The notes under the pieces are model-generated. The model had not been told where the DNA came from and made no database searches. It saw only the letters and a list, made by a program, of their open reading frames with translations. 64,000 nt of DNA from contig CAVSRC010000017.1 in assembly GCA_963730325.1 (NCBI GenBank), positions 22,322 through 86,321 of the forward strand, given 5' to 3'. A program made the position numbers and the translations under genes. Within the stretch, counting starts at the first letter, position 1. Every line of letters starts with the position of its first letter. Source of the DNA: CAVSRC01 sp963730325. Its GTDB lineage: Bacteria > Pseudomonadota > Alphaproteobacteria > Rhizobiales > Kaistiaceae. Positions 50,258-58,898 of the stretch are shown in pieces.

Positions 50258-51546
50258 GGTGCCTCCGGCTCGCCGCCGAGGAAGGGGGCAACCGCCGTCA
50301 GCGTCGCCTCCAGAGCCCCGGAGAAGGAGGCAAGCCCGGCCTTGCCGGCGGCGGCGTGGGCGGCAACGGCGGCGGGATCGTCCATCAGCGCGGCGACGGC
50401 ATCGGCAAGGCTGGCGGCGTCGGTGATCGGCGCGCTTGGAACCGCCGCATCGAGCGCCGCATAGATGTCGGCAAAGTTGTGAACGTAGGGGCCGTGCAGC
50501 ACGGCAGCGGCGAGACGGGTGGGTTCGATCGGGTTCTGGCCGCCATGGGGGATCAGCGAGCCGCCGAGAAAGGCGATCGGCGCCAGGCGATAGAACAGGC
50601 CGAGCTCGCCCAACGTGTCGGCGAGATAGGTGTCGATCTCGGGCTGAAGCGGGTTGCCGCGGCTGCGCTGGGCGACGGTGAGGCCCTTGCCGGCGAGCAC
50701 GGCGCGCACCGCATCGCCGCGCTCGGGATGGCGCGGCACGACGATGGTCAGTGCCTGCGGGTGACGCCGGCAGATGAGCCGATGGGCCTCGGCGATGATG
50801 TCTTCCTCGCCCTCGTGGGTGGAGGCGGCGACCCAGGTCGGCCGCCCGCCGATCGCCGTCGTCATGCGCGCCACGGCACCGCTGTCGGCAGCCAATGGCG
50901 GCACGTCGAATTTGAGGTTGCCGACGGTTCGCACATTCGGCGCGCCGAGCCCGGCGAAGCGGGCTGCGTCGGCTTCCGATTGGGCAAGACAGAGCGTGAT
51001 TCTCGCAAACACCGTGCCGGCGAAGCCGGCGAAACGCTTCCAGCCGCGATAGGAGCGCTGCGACAGGCGGGCATTGACGACGACCAGCGGGACGCTGGCT
51101 TCGGCCAGTTTGCGCATCAGCGTCGGCCACATCTCCGATTCGACGAAGATCGCCAGGTTGGGCCGCCAGTGCGCAAGAAAGCCGCCGGCGAAGGGTGCCA
51201 GATCGAGCGGCGCGAACTGGTGCAGTGCGCCGCCGGGCAGCTTCTTGGCGGCGACTTCGGCCGATGTCACCGTGGTCGTCGTGAGCACCACGGCCAGTCC
51301 GATCCGGGTCAGCCGGTCGATCAGCGGCAGCACCGCGTTGGTCTCGCCGACGCTGGCCGCATGCACCCAGACGACGCGCCCCGGCGGCCGTGGCAGCGAG
51401 GCGCGGCCATAACGCTCGGCGAGGCGTTGGGCGTCCTCCTTGCCGCGGGCGACACGCGCGGAGAGGATGAACGGCACGGCGGGCCTGAGGAGCACGCCCG
51501 CAAACCGGTAGGCCGCCGCGATCGTCGCCCCCGCAATATCAGCCAT
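50254..51546 (-). CDS. waaA: 3-deoxy-D-manno-octulosonic acid (KDO) transferase
   Basis: Transfers KDO residues from CMP-KDO to lipid IVA at the cytoplasmic face of the inner membrane. It is 430 residues. The N-terminal GT-B domain has VVWVHAASVGETNAVLPLID, VLTTTTVTSAEVAAKKL and VESEMWPTLMRKL. The C-terminal domain has WVAASTHEGEEDIIAEAHR, PRHPERG and FLGGSLIPHGGQNPIEP, which form the donor site. The start at 51546 overlaps the DUF374 gene by 8 bp. Mono- or bifunctionality cannot be judged by eye. Confidence 0.96.
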   Translation of the reverse strand: MADIAGATIAAAYRFAGVLLRPAVPFILSARVARGKEDAQRLAERYGRASLPRPPGRVVWVHAASVGETNAVLPLIDRLTRIGLAVVLTTTTVTSAEVAAKKLPGGALHQFAPLDLAPFAGGFLAHWRPNLAIFVESEMWPTLMRKLAEASVPLVVVNARLSQRSYRGWKRFAGFAGTVFARITLCLAQSEADAARFAGLGAPNVRTVGNLKFDVPPLAADSGAVARMTTAIGGRPTWVAASTHEGEEDIIAEAHRLICRRHPQALTIVVPRHPERGDAVRAVLAGKGLTVAQRSRGNPLQPEIDTYLADTLGELGLFYRLAPIAFLGGSLIPHGGQNPIEPTRLAAAVLHGPYVHNFADIYAALDAAVPSAPITDAASLADAVAALMDDPAAVAAHAAAGKAGLASFSGALEATLTAVAPFLGGEPEAP

Positions 51547-52300
51547 GGCGTCGGTCCGCGATCGCATAGGCGCGCTCGGTGATCGCGTTGAGCGAACGCT
51601 CGACCTCGAGACGCTTGTCCTCCAGTTCGCTCTCCGTGGCGCGGCGGGGAACCCAGATCGGATCGGCATAGATGCCGGCGATGCGGCCGAACGGCAGGCT
51701 GAGGGCCGTGCGGTCCCAGGAACGGGCCCGAAAACGATTGCTGGACACAGCGACCATGGGGAGGACCGGCCGCTGGCTGAGGCGCGCCAGCGCGATCACG
51801 CCGGGGCTGACGGACCCGTGCGACCTGGCATCGAAATCGGCCGTCAGGAACACGCTGCGTCCAGCGTCGAGGGATGCCTTCAGGCCGCGGAAGGCGGCGA
51901 CCGATCCCTTCTCGAACATGCGGGTGGGGTTCGTCGCGCCGGACCCGCGCACGGTGCCGAAGCCGATCTTGCGCAGGGTGCGGCTGAGAACCTCGCCTTC
52001 GCCGGCGCGTGACACCATGACATCCGCCGAACAGCCGCGCGGCAGCAGCGCCGGCATGATGAACACCTCGCTGTGCCAGGTCGTGGCCACGAACGGCGCA
52101 TGGCGTTCGAACATCGTTTCGATCGAAGCCGGTTCGGCGATCAGGCGGCTCGTCGCCCGGACGACCCTGAGATAGGCCGTTACCGTGGACGACAGAAACT
52201 CGTAGGCGAATTCCGATCGCACGAAGCGGCGGCGCAGGGTGCCTAACCAGCCGCGCGCGTTGCGCGGCCGCTTGGGCAATGTGTCGGGGCGCTCATCCAT
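51539..52300 (-). CDS. lysophospholipid acyltransferase family protein (DUF374)
   Basis: A 253-residue protein of the LPLAT superfamily, DUF374 branch. It shows the expected active-site-like block FVATTWHSEVFIMPALLPRG (His with nearby acidic residue). It also shows MVSRAGEGEVLSRTLRKIGF and the second block GRSVFLTADFDARSHGSVSP, with pro-rich substrate regions following. Members in Rhizobiales are encoded beside waaA and lpxK and may acylate lipid A or a precursor; this is inference from context. There is no clear TM helix. It overlaps waaA by 8 bp. Confidence 0.88.
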   Translation of the reverse strand: MDERPDTLPKRPRNARGWLGTLRRRFVRSEFAYEFLSSTVTAYLRVVRATSRLIAEPASIETMFERHAPFVATTWHSEVFIMPALLPRGCSADVMVSRAGEGEVLSRTLRKIGFGTVRGSGATNPTRMFEKGSVAAFRGLKASLDAGRSVFLTADFDARSHGSVSPGVIALARLSQRPVLPMVAVSSNRFRARSWDRTALSLPFGRIAGIYADPIWVPRRATESELEDKRLEVERSLNAITERAYAIADRRHG

Positions 52301-52327
52301 GGCGTGATACGGTCGGCGATTGCCGCG

Positions 52328-52603
52328 TCATCGGCCGCCCGTGCTCCCCTCCTCCTCAATATCCGGTTCGAGCAGGCGGTGAAGGTGAACGATGAAATAG
52401 CGCGTATGGGCGCTGTCGACGGTGGCATGCGCCTTGGCGCGCCAGGCATCGTAGGCCGTGCGGTAGTTCGGAAAAATGCCGACGACGTCCAGCTTGTGGA
52501 GGTCGGTGAAGCGAATCCCCTCGACCTTTTCCAGTTCCCCGCCAAAGACCAGGTGGAGAAGCTGATCGTCCGGTCCGGCTGTCCGCGCTCTCGGCTGGCT
52601 CAT
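52328..52603 (-). CDS. DUF4170 family protein
   Basis: A 91-residue small protein: QLLHLVFGGELEKVEGIRFT, then LHKLDVVGIFPNYRTAYDAW and YFIVHLHRLLEP. This is the DUF4170 pattern, common upstream of the DUF374-waaA-lpxK genes in Rhizobiales. Function unknown. ATG 52603 gives MSQPRARTAGPDDQLL; an in-frame extension upstream has no similarity. A cysQ-type gene that often lies between this gene and tldE is absent; instead about 165 bp of non-coding DNA is present. Confidence 0.87.
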   Translation of the reverse strand: MSQPRARTAGPDDQLLHLVFGGELEKVEGIRFTDLHKLDVVGIFPNYRTAYDAWRAKAHATVDSAHTRYFIVHLHRLLEPDIEEEGSTGGR

Positions 52604-52767
52604 CGCTGGTCCCCGTTCATACCGACACGACATCGGGCGCGTCGGGCGCCCTTGCGACAATGGTCATGATCCGGGCGGTTTGGTGCATCAAATGGCAAGG
52701 TTCCGCAAGCCTCCCACCGCCCGCCGCACCGCCGCGGGGGACATCAAGGCGGAAAAAATGCGGAATC

Positions 52768-54111
52768 CTAGCTTCCGGCGACCGTCATGCCCTCGATCGC
52801 CACCGTTGGGGCGTTGATCGCGTAGCGGTAGGTCAGATCGTTGGCGGCGCTGAGCGCGCGATACATGTCGATCAGGTTGCCGGCGATGGTGATCTCGCTC
52901 ACCGGATGGCCGATCTCGCCCTTTTCGATGACGAAACCGGCGACGCCGCGGCTGTAGTCGCCGGTGTTCATGTTGACGCCGTGGCCGATCAGCTCGGTCA
53001 CGTAGAGGCCGTGGTCGATGGCGGCGATCATCTCTTCCGGCGTCCGGGTTCCGGGAAGCAGCGTCAGGTTGGTGGAGCCCGGCGACGGATTGCCGCCGCG
53101 GCGGGAGGCGCGGCCGTTGGTGGCAAGGCCAAGCTCGCGCGCCGTGGCGCTGTCGAGCAGCCAGGTCTTGAGCACACCGTCGGCGACAACGTCGAGGGCC
53201 GCACCGGCAACGCCCTCGCCGTCGAAGGGGCGCGAGGCAAGGCCGCGCGGACGCAGCGGATCGTCGGTGATGCGGATGTCGGCGGGGAACAGCGGCTGGC
53301 CGAGCCGGTCGCGCAGGAAGCTGGTCTTGCGGGCGATGGCTGCGCCGTTCACGGCGCCGGCCAGGTGGCCGATGAGGCCGTTGGCGACGCGCGGATCGTA
53401 AACGACCGTCACACGCCCGGTGGCGATCTGGCGCGGGTTCAGGCGGCGCACGGCGCGCTCGCCGGCCGTGCGGCCGATCTCGGCGAGGTCGGCAAGGTCG
53501 TCACGGTAGACCTTCGAATCGCCGTGATAGTCGCGCTCCATGGCGGTCCCGCTTCCCGCGATCGCAGAGGCGCCGACCGAAAAGCGTGAGCCGAGGTAGG
53601 AGCCGGCGAACCCGCCGGAAGTGGCGAGCACCAGGCCGCCCAGCCCCCAGTCGGCGCTGGCACCGCCGGAATTGGTGACGCCGGGCACGGCACGCGCGGC
53701 ATCCTCCACCGCGAGCGCCACCTCGGTCAGCTCATCGGCGGAGGGAATCGTCGGGTCGAGCAGGTCGAGATCGGGAAAGGCCGCAGCCAGCGTCTCAGCC
53801 TCGGCGAGGCCGGAATATCGGTCCTCGGGCGCGACCCTGGCCATGGCCACGGCGCGCTCGGCCAAGTCGGCCGGGTCGGTGAGCACATTGGCGGAAACCG
53901 TCGCCGAGCGCCGGCCGACGAAAGCGCGCAACGTGAAATCGTCGCCCTCGGCGCGGCGCGTCTCCTCGACATTGCCGAGGCGCACATCGACCGATAGCGA
54001 GATGCCGCGCACGCAGACCGCATCGGCCGCATCGGCGCCCGCCTTGCGCGCAGCGTCAACCAGGCGCTCGGCGCGCTCGGTGAGGTCGGTCTGGTCGAGC
54101 ATTTCGGTCAT
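52768..54111 (-). CDS. tldE: metalloprotease subunit TldE (PmbA)
   Basis: Non-catalytic partner of TldD in the heterodimeric protease that trims antibiotic peptides and other unfolded substrates. It is 447 residues and related to TldD but without HExxxH. Signatures are VRLGNVEETRRAEGDDFTLR near the N-terminus, VVYDPRVANGLIGHLAGAVN, the LASRPFDGEGVAGAALDVV stretch and LIGHGVNMNTGDYSRGVAGF near the C-terminus. It lies upstream of the lipid A block, the usual Rhizobiales position. An ATG three codons in is an alternative start. Confidence 0.95.
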   Translation of the reverse strand: MTEMLDQTDLTERAERLVDAARKAGADAADAVCVRGISLSVDVRLGNVEETRRAEGDDFTLRAFVGRRSATVSANVLTDPADLAERAVAMARVAPEDRYSGLAEAETLAAAFPDLDLLDPTIPSADELTEVALAVEDAARAVPGVTNSGGASADWGLGGLVLATSGGFAGSYLGSRFSVGASAIAGSGTAMERDYHGDSKVYRDDLADLAEIGRTAGERAVRRLNPRQIATGRVTVVYDPRVANGLIGHLAGAVNGAAIARKTSFLRDRLGQPLFPADIRITDDPLRPRGLASRPFDGEGVAGAALDVVADGVLKTWLLDSATARELGLATNGRASRRGGNPSPGSTNLTLLPGTRTPEEMIAAIDHGLYVTELIGHGVNMNTGDYSRGVAGFVIEKGEIGHPVSEITIAGNLIDMYRALSAANDLTYRYAINAPTVAIEGMTVAGS

Positions 54112-54201
54112 GGAATTTCCTGGGGGATTTCTCGATGGCGGGCGGGTGCGGCCCTGATCTAGGTGCTTGCGCCGCCGCCAACAAGCACCGGGCAGGCGAT
54201 C

Positions 54202-55521
54202 TCAGGATTCCGGGGGGCCCACCCGCACCACGGTCATGTCGGCGCTGCCGAACAGGCGCCTGGCGACGCGGCGGACGTCGTCGATGGTGACGGCGGCGAT
54301 GAGGTCGTTGCGACGGTCGACATAATCGATGCCACGCCCGTCGATCTGGAGGCCAAGAAGCTGGTCGGCGATACCGCCGGATGTGACGAAACGCAGCGGA
54401 TAGCTGCCGATCAGGTAGGCCTTGGCCTTGGCCAGCTCGTCAGCCGTCGGCCCGTCCTCGGCGAAGCGCGCGATCTCGGCCTTGATGAGAGCGATGACAG
54501 CCTCGGCCTGGTCGCTGCGCGTCTGGGTGCCGCCGCTGATGATGCCGGAATGCTGCAGAGGATTGAGCCCCAGGTCGACCTGATAGGCGAGACCGCGCTC
54601 CTCGCGCACTGCCTGGAAGAGGCGCGAGTTGGAGCCGCCGCCGAGAATATAGCTGGCGACGAAAGCCGGGATCAGGTCCGGGTCGCTGCGCGTGATGCCC
54701 GGCATGCGGATCTGGATGACCGCCTGCGGCACCGGCAGGGCGATATCGATGCGGCCGGCCGACTTGGCGGTGACGTCGGGGACGCCGACCAGGTTGGCCT
54801 TCACCGGCAGGTCGCCGAAGATCGCATCGAGCATGGCCGTCGCCGTCTTGGCGTCGATGGCGCCGACGATGGCGACCTTGAGCGTGTTGCGGGCGAAGGT
54901 CTTCTGGCGAAACGTGTTGAGATCATCGACGGTGATCGCCGCAACGCTGTCGGAGGTTCCGTCCACCGGTCGGCCATAGGGATGGTCGGGGAAGGTCGCC
55001 TTGCGCAATGCCTCCCCGGCAAGCCGGTTGGGGCTGCGCGCGCCGCGCTTGATCGACGTGATGATCTGGTCACGGACACGCGCCACTGGTTCGGAATCGA
55101 AGCGCGGCTCGGTCAGCGCCAGTTTCAGCAGCCGCGCCGCCTCGTCGCGGTTGGCGACAAGCGTCCGCAGCGAGCCGTAGAAGTCGTCGCGGCCGGTATC
55201 GAAGCTCATGTCGATCGACAGGTCGTCGAGTCGCGCCTGGAACGCCTGGCTGTCGAGATCGCCGGCGCCCTCGTCGAGCAGGCCGGAAAGCATGTTGGCG
55301 ACGCCCGGTCTGTCGGCCGGGTCCTGCGCCGCGCCGCCGGCGAAGGCGTAGGACATGGAGATCAGCGGGATCGTGTCGTCCTCGACCAGCCAGGCGGTGA
55401 TGCCGCGCGGGCTGACCACCTTCTGGATGTTGACGGCCTCAGCCGTGGCGCTCCACACGATCGCTGCGAGCGCAAGGCCGACAATCGCGGCCACGCGCGA
55501 GACCAAGGTCCGGCCACCCAT
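54202..55521 (-). CDS. M16 family peptidase-like protein, inactive partner subunit
   Basis: A 439-residue secreted protein. The signal peptide is SRVAAIVGLALAAIVWSATA. The M16 fold is recognisable (IQKVVSPRGITAWLVEDDTI, GGGSNSRLFQAVREERGLAY, SYILGGGSNS). The zinc motif HxxEH is replaced by LSGLLDEGAG, so it cannot be catalytic. The C-terminal half keeps the R/Y substrate-binding block (LFQAVREERGLAYQV). It would pair with the active subunit encoded immediately upstream, whose stop codon overlaps this start by one base. Periplasmic peptide degradation is inferred. Confidence 0.92.
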   Translation of the reverse strand: MGGRTLVSRVAAIVGLALAAIVWSATAEAVNIQKVVSPRGITAWLVEDDTIPLISMSYAFAGGAAQDPADRPGVANMLSGLLDEGAGDLDSQAFQARLDDLSIDMSFDTGRDDFYGSLRTLVANRDEAARLLKLALTEPRFDSEPVARVRDQIITSIKRGARSPNRLAGEALRKATFPDHPYGRPVDGTSDSVAAITVDDLNTFRQKTFARNTLKVAIVGAIDAKTATAMLDAIFGDLPVKANLVGVPDVTAKSAGRIDIALPVPQAVIQIRMPGITRSDPDLIPAFVASYILGGGSNSRLFQAVREERGLAYQVDLGLNPLQHSGIISGGTQTRSDQAEAVIALIKAEIARFAEDGPTADELAKAKAYLIGSYPLRFVTSGGIADQLLGLQIDGRGIDYVDRRNDLIAAVTIDDVRRVARRLFGSADMTVVRVGPPES

Positions 55522-56885
55522 CACGAGCGGCCCTCCGTCGTCTTGGGCAGCAGATAGCCGGTAACCGAGTTGCGCGTTGTGAGGTAGGCGCGGGCGGCCG
55601 CCTGCACCGCATCGGCGGTGACGGCAGCGATGCGCTCCGGCCACGCCTGCACCTCGGACAGCGTATCGCCGGTGGCAAGCGATGCACCGATGACGTTGGC
55701 AAGCGTGCGCGGGCTGTCGGCGGAATAGATCACGCTGGCGCGCACTCGCTCCTTGGCGCGGGAAAGCTCCTCGGCCGTGATGCCCTTGTCGATCAGTTCG
55801 GCAATCACCTTGTCGATGGCCGCGCCGAGCTGCTCGACGGTGGTGTCGCCGCGCGGCGCGCCGTAGAGGCTGAACGCCGCCGCGCCGATCGGCCCCGAAT
55901 CGTATCCGGCGCCGACGCCGGCGGCGATGCCCTGCTCGACGACGAGCTGACGATAGAGCCGGCTGGTGCTGCCGCCCCCCAGTATGTCGGCGAGCACCTC
56001 CAGCGCTTCGGCCTCGCCCGGCTTGCCGGTGTGCTGCGAGGGCGCCAGGTAGAACCGGCGGAAGCTCGGCTGGGTGACGCGCGGGTCGGAGAGCGTCACC
56101 AGACGGGCGGCGTCCGCCGGCGGCTCTGCCAAGCGCACGCGCCGCGGTGGGTCGGCGCGGCGGGCGAGCTTGCCGTAGGTCTCTTCGGCCAGCCGCTTCA
56201 CCTCGTCCTCGGTGACGTCGCCGGCGACGACCACGATGGCGTTGTTGGGCGTGTAGTAGCGATCGTAGAAGGCCAGTGCATCGGCGCGGTCGAGGGTGGC
56301 CATCTCGCTCGCCCAGCCGATGGTTGGAATGCGGTAGTGGCTGTTATCGTACAGCGCCGCAGTCATCGCCACGCCGAGGCGGGCGCCGGGGCTGTTGTCG
56401 ATGCGCATGCCGCGCTCTTCCAGGATCACCTGACGCTCGGGAAGGAGCGCGGCGTCGGTGATCTGCAAATTCGCCATGCGGTCGGCCTCGTACGCCATCA
56501 TCAGCTTGAGGTGCTGCTTTGCCACCGTCTGGTGATAGGCGGTGTAGTCCTCGGTGGTGAAGGCGTTGCCGTCGCCGCCGACTGCCGCGACCCGCGCCGA
56601 GAACTCGCCCTCGGGATGGGCCTTGGTGCCCTTGAACATCAGGTGTTCAAGGAAATGGGCGATGCCCGATTTGCCGGGCGGATCGTCGGCGGCCCCGGCC
56701 TTGTACCAGACCATGTGGGTAACGACCGGGGCGCGATGGTCGGGGATGACCACTACCTGGAGGCCGTTGGCGAGGGTGAAGCTTACCGCGTTGGCGGCGA
56801 TCTTCTGCGCATCCGCGGCCAGCGCACCAGCGGCGCTCAAGGCCAGCAGAAGCACGGCAAAAGCGCCCGCCGCCGCGCGTTTCAT
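55521..56885 (-). CDS. M16 family zinc peptidase, active subunit
   Basis: A 454-residue secreted protease. A signal peptide (MKRAAAGAFAVLLLALSAAG) precedes an M16 domain with the inverted zinc motif His77-Phe-Leu-Glu80-His81 in GIAHFLEHLMFKGT. The distal Glu region is ILEERGMRIDNSPG, with a second M16 domain to the C-terminus (ILGGGSTSRLYRQLVVEQGI). It degrades small peptides in the periplasm, probably as a heterodimer with the inactive partner downstream. In-frame ATGs at 56912 and 56936 exist; 56885 was chosen because it starts the signal peptide. Confidence 0.93.
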   Translation of the reverse strand: MKRAAAGAFAVLLLALSAAGALAADAQKIAANAVSFTLANGLQVVVIPDHRAPVVTHMVWYKAGAADDPPGKSGIAHFLEHLMFKGTKAHPEGEFSARVAAVGGDGNAFTTEDYTAYHQTVAKQHLKLMMAYEADRMANLQITDAALLPERQVILEERGMRIDNSPGARLGVAMTAALYDNSHYRIPTIGWASEMATLDRADALAFYDRYYTPNNAIVVVAGDVTEDEVKRLAEETYGKLARRADPPRRVRLAEPPADAARLVTLSDPRVTQPSFRRFYLAPSQHTGKPGEAEALEVLADILGGGSTSRLYRQLVVEQGIAAGVGAGYDSGPIGAAAFSLYGAPRGDTTVEQLGAAIDKVIAELIDKGITAEELSRAKERVRASVIYSADSPRTLANVIGASLATGDTLSEVQAWPERIAAVTADAVQAAARAYLTTRNSVTGYLLPKTTEGRS

Positions 56886-56966
56886 GGGGAAATGGACCAA
56901 GTGCTTCTCCATGCCACGAGAATCGCGGCGGTTCATGTGGCACGACATATAGCGGCCGAATGTGGC

Positions 56967-57527
56967 CTATCCAGCCGCCCGCAGGAAGACGAGCTGCGTA
57001 TCCCCGGTCCGGCGCGTGTCGATGACGTCGAGGCCGGGGACAGGCGCGACCTCGGCCGACGCCGCTTCCTCCAGCACGACAAGGGCGCCCGGCCTGAGCC
57101 AGCCGCCGGCAAGCGCCGAGGCAAGCGCCTTTTCGCCGAGGCCCTTGCCATAGGGCGGGTCGGCGAAGACGAGCGTGAATGGCGCCACCGTGCCGGTCGG
57201 CCCCAGGCTGGTGGCGTCGCGACGGAAAACGCGCGTGCGCCCGGTCAGCCCCAGCGCCTCGATATTGGTGCGGATGGCGCCGCGTGCCGCCACCGCCTCC
57301 TCGACGAAAAGCGCGAAGGCGGCGCCGCGCGACAGGGCTTCGAGGCCCAGTGCGCCGGTGCCGGCGAAGAGGTCGAGCACGCGGGCGCCCGCAACGATGT
57401 CGCCATGGCCGCCATGGGCGAGGATGTCGAAGACGGTCTGGCGCAGGCGGTCGGCCGTCGGCCGGGTCTCACGCCCGGACGGCGCGGCAAGCGCGCGGCC
57501 GCGAAACTCACCGCCGACGATGCGCAC
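56967..57527 (-). CDS. rsmD: 16S rRNA (guanine(966)-N(2))-methyltransferase
   Basis: A 186-residue Rossmann methyltransferase modifying G966 of 16S rRNA. It opens VRIVGGEFRGRALAAPSGRE and has RPTADRLRQTVFDIL. The SAM motif is VLDLFAGTGALGLEALSRGA and the target-base motif is LVFADPPYGKGL (DPPY). A GTG at 57527 fits the family start. The gene overlaps the 3' end of rluB by 20 bp. The genes rsmD, rluB and tadA are commonly neighbours in alphaproteobacteria. Confidence 0.94.
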   Translation of the reverse strand: MRIVGGEFRGRALAAPSGRETRPTADRLRQTVFDILAHGGHGDIVAGARVLDLFAGTGALGLEALSRGAAFALFVEEAVAARGAIRTNIEALGLTGRTRVFRRDATSLGPTGTVAPFTLVFADPPYGKGLGEKALASALAGGWLRPGALVVLEEAASAEVAPVPGLDVIDTRRTGDTQLVFLRAAG

Positions 57528-58377
57528 GGGCTTTGGCTCGCGGTCGCGGCGCGCGGGCCCTGGCCGGCGGCGGCTCGGGCTTCGGCGGCGGGCGCAGCGG
57601 CGCGGTGAAATCGGCATGCGCCGCAGCCGCAAGCTTGGCACCCAACTGGTCGCGCAGGATGCGCCCGCGAATCTCGCGGACCTCGCGCGGCTTCAGTTCG
57701 CCGAGCTGGAACGGACCGTAGGAGATGCGGATCAGGCGGGTGGTCACCAGGCCGAGAAAGGCAAGCAGGCGCTTGACCTCGCGATTCTTGCCTTCGCGCA
57801 GCGCCAGCGTCAGCCAGTGATTGCTCCCCTGGCTGCGATCGAGCGTCGCCTCCACCGCGCCGTAGACGACGCCGTCGATGGTGACGCCTTCGGCGAGCCG
57901 GTCGAGCGCATCCTTGGCGACCTCGCCATGGGCGCGCACGCGGTAGCGCCTGAGCCAGCCGGTTGCGGGCAGTTCGAGCAGGCGGGCCAGCCCGCCATCG
58001 TTGGTCAGCAGCAGCAGTCCCTCGGTATTGATGTCGAGCCGGCCGACGGCGACCACGCGCGGCACCTCCGGCGGCAGGGCGGCGAACACGGTCGGCCGGC
58101 CCTCCGGATCGCGCGCCGTGGTGACCAGCCCTTTCGGCTTGTGATAGAGCCACAGACGGGTGCGCTCGCGGGCCGGCAGCGCGACGCCGTCGACGGCAAT
58201 GCGGTCGGCGGGGCCGACATTGACGGCGGGCGAGGTCAGCACGCGGCCGTTGACGGAAACGCGGCCATCGGCGATCCAGCGTTCGGCGTCGCGGCGCGAG
58301 CACAGGCCGGCACGCGCCATCACCTTGGCGATCCTTTCGCCGGTCGCCGGTTCGTTCGGTTGCTTCCCTTCGCTCAT
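57508..58377 (-). CDS. rluB: 23S rRNA pseudouridine synthase, RluB/RsuA family
   Basis: A 289-residue pseudouridine synthase. An N-terminal S4 RNA-binding domain (RIAKVMARAGLCSRRDAERW followed by GRVSVNGRVLTSP) leads to the catalytic domain. That domain has YHKPKGLVTTARDPEGRPTV, the catalytic Asp in VGRLDINTEGLLLLTNDG, and EGKNREVKRLL. A C-terminal Pro/Arg/Ala-rich tail of about 35 residues ends RAHRRR. RluB modifies U2605 of 23S rRNA in E. coli; the close relatives RluE and RsuA cannot be fully excluded. It is divergent from tadA, with about 50 bp between. Confidence 0.93.
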   Translation of the reverse strand: MSEGKQPNEPATGERIAKVMARAGLCSRRDAERWIADGRVSVNGRVLTSPAVNVGPADRIAVDGVALPARERTRLWLYHKPKGLVTTARDPEGRPTVFAALPPEVPRVVAVGRLDINTEGLLLLTNDGGLARLLELPATGWLRRYRVRAHGEVAKDALDRLAEGVTIDGVVYGAVEATLDRSQGSNHWLTLALREGKNREVKRLLAFLGLVTTRLIRISYGPFQLGELKPREVREIRGRILRDQLGAKLAAAAHADFTAPLRPPPKPEPPPARARAPRPRAKARAHRRR

Positions 58378-58429
58378 GGCGAGGGTGATTAGCAGAGCGG
58401 CGGGGTTGAGGCGAGTGGAGGCAGTAGCG

Positions 58430-58879
58430 GTGGCAGGCGAGACGAGCCCGATGGAGATGGCGCTGGAGGAGGCCCGCGCCGCGGCGGAGCGCGGCGAGGT
58501 GCCGATCGGCGCGGTGATCGTGCGCGACGGCGTGGTGCTGGCACGGGCCGGCAACCGCACCATCGAGCGCGACGATCCGACCGCCCATGCCGAGATGCTG
58601 GCGATCCGGGCCGCGGCCGAGGCCGCCGGCTCACAGCGGCTCGGCGACGCCGACCTCTATGTGACGCTGGAGCCCTGCGCCATGTGCGCCGCAGCGATTT
58701 CCTTCGCGCGCATCCGGCGGCTCTATTTCGGGGCCAGCGACCCGAAGAGCGGCGCGGTGGAAAGCGGCGTGCGCTTCTTCGCCGATCCGACCTGTCACCA
58801 CGCGCCGGACGTCTATGGCGGCATGGCCGAGGACGAAGCCGCGGCGCTTCTGAGGGATTTCTTCAGGGCAAGACGCTAG
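58430..58879 (+). CDS. tadA: tRNA adenosine(34) deaminase
   Basis: Zinc deaminase converting A34 to inosine in tRNA-Arg(ACG), an essential enzyme. It is 149 residues. The motifs are AERGEVPIGAVIVRDGVVL, the zinc His and proton-shuttle Glu in PTAHAEMLAIR, and the two Cys ligands in TLEPCAMCAAAI. GTG 58430 was chosen because GGAGG lies 8 bases before it; an internal ATG at 58451 would give a start seven residues later. It converges on the lipoprotein gene, 19 bp away. Confidence 0.95.
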   Translation: MAGETSPMEMALEEARAAAERGEVPIGAVIVRDGVVLARAGNRTIERDDPTAHAEMLAIRAAAEAAGSQRLGDADLYVTLEPCAMCAAAISFARIRRLYFGASDPKSGAVESGVRFFADPTCHHAPDVYGGMAEDEAAALLRDFFRARR

Positions 58880-58898
58880 GCGAAGGAGCGCCGGAGGC

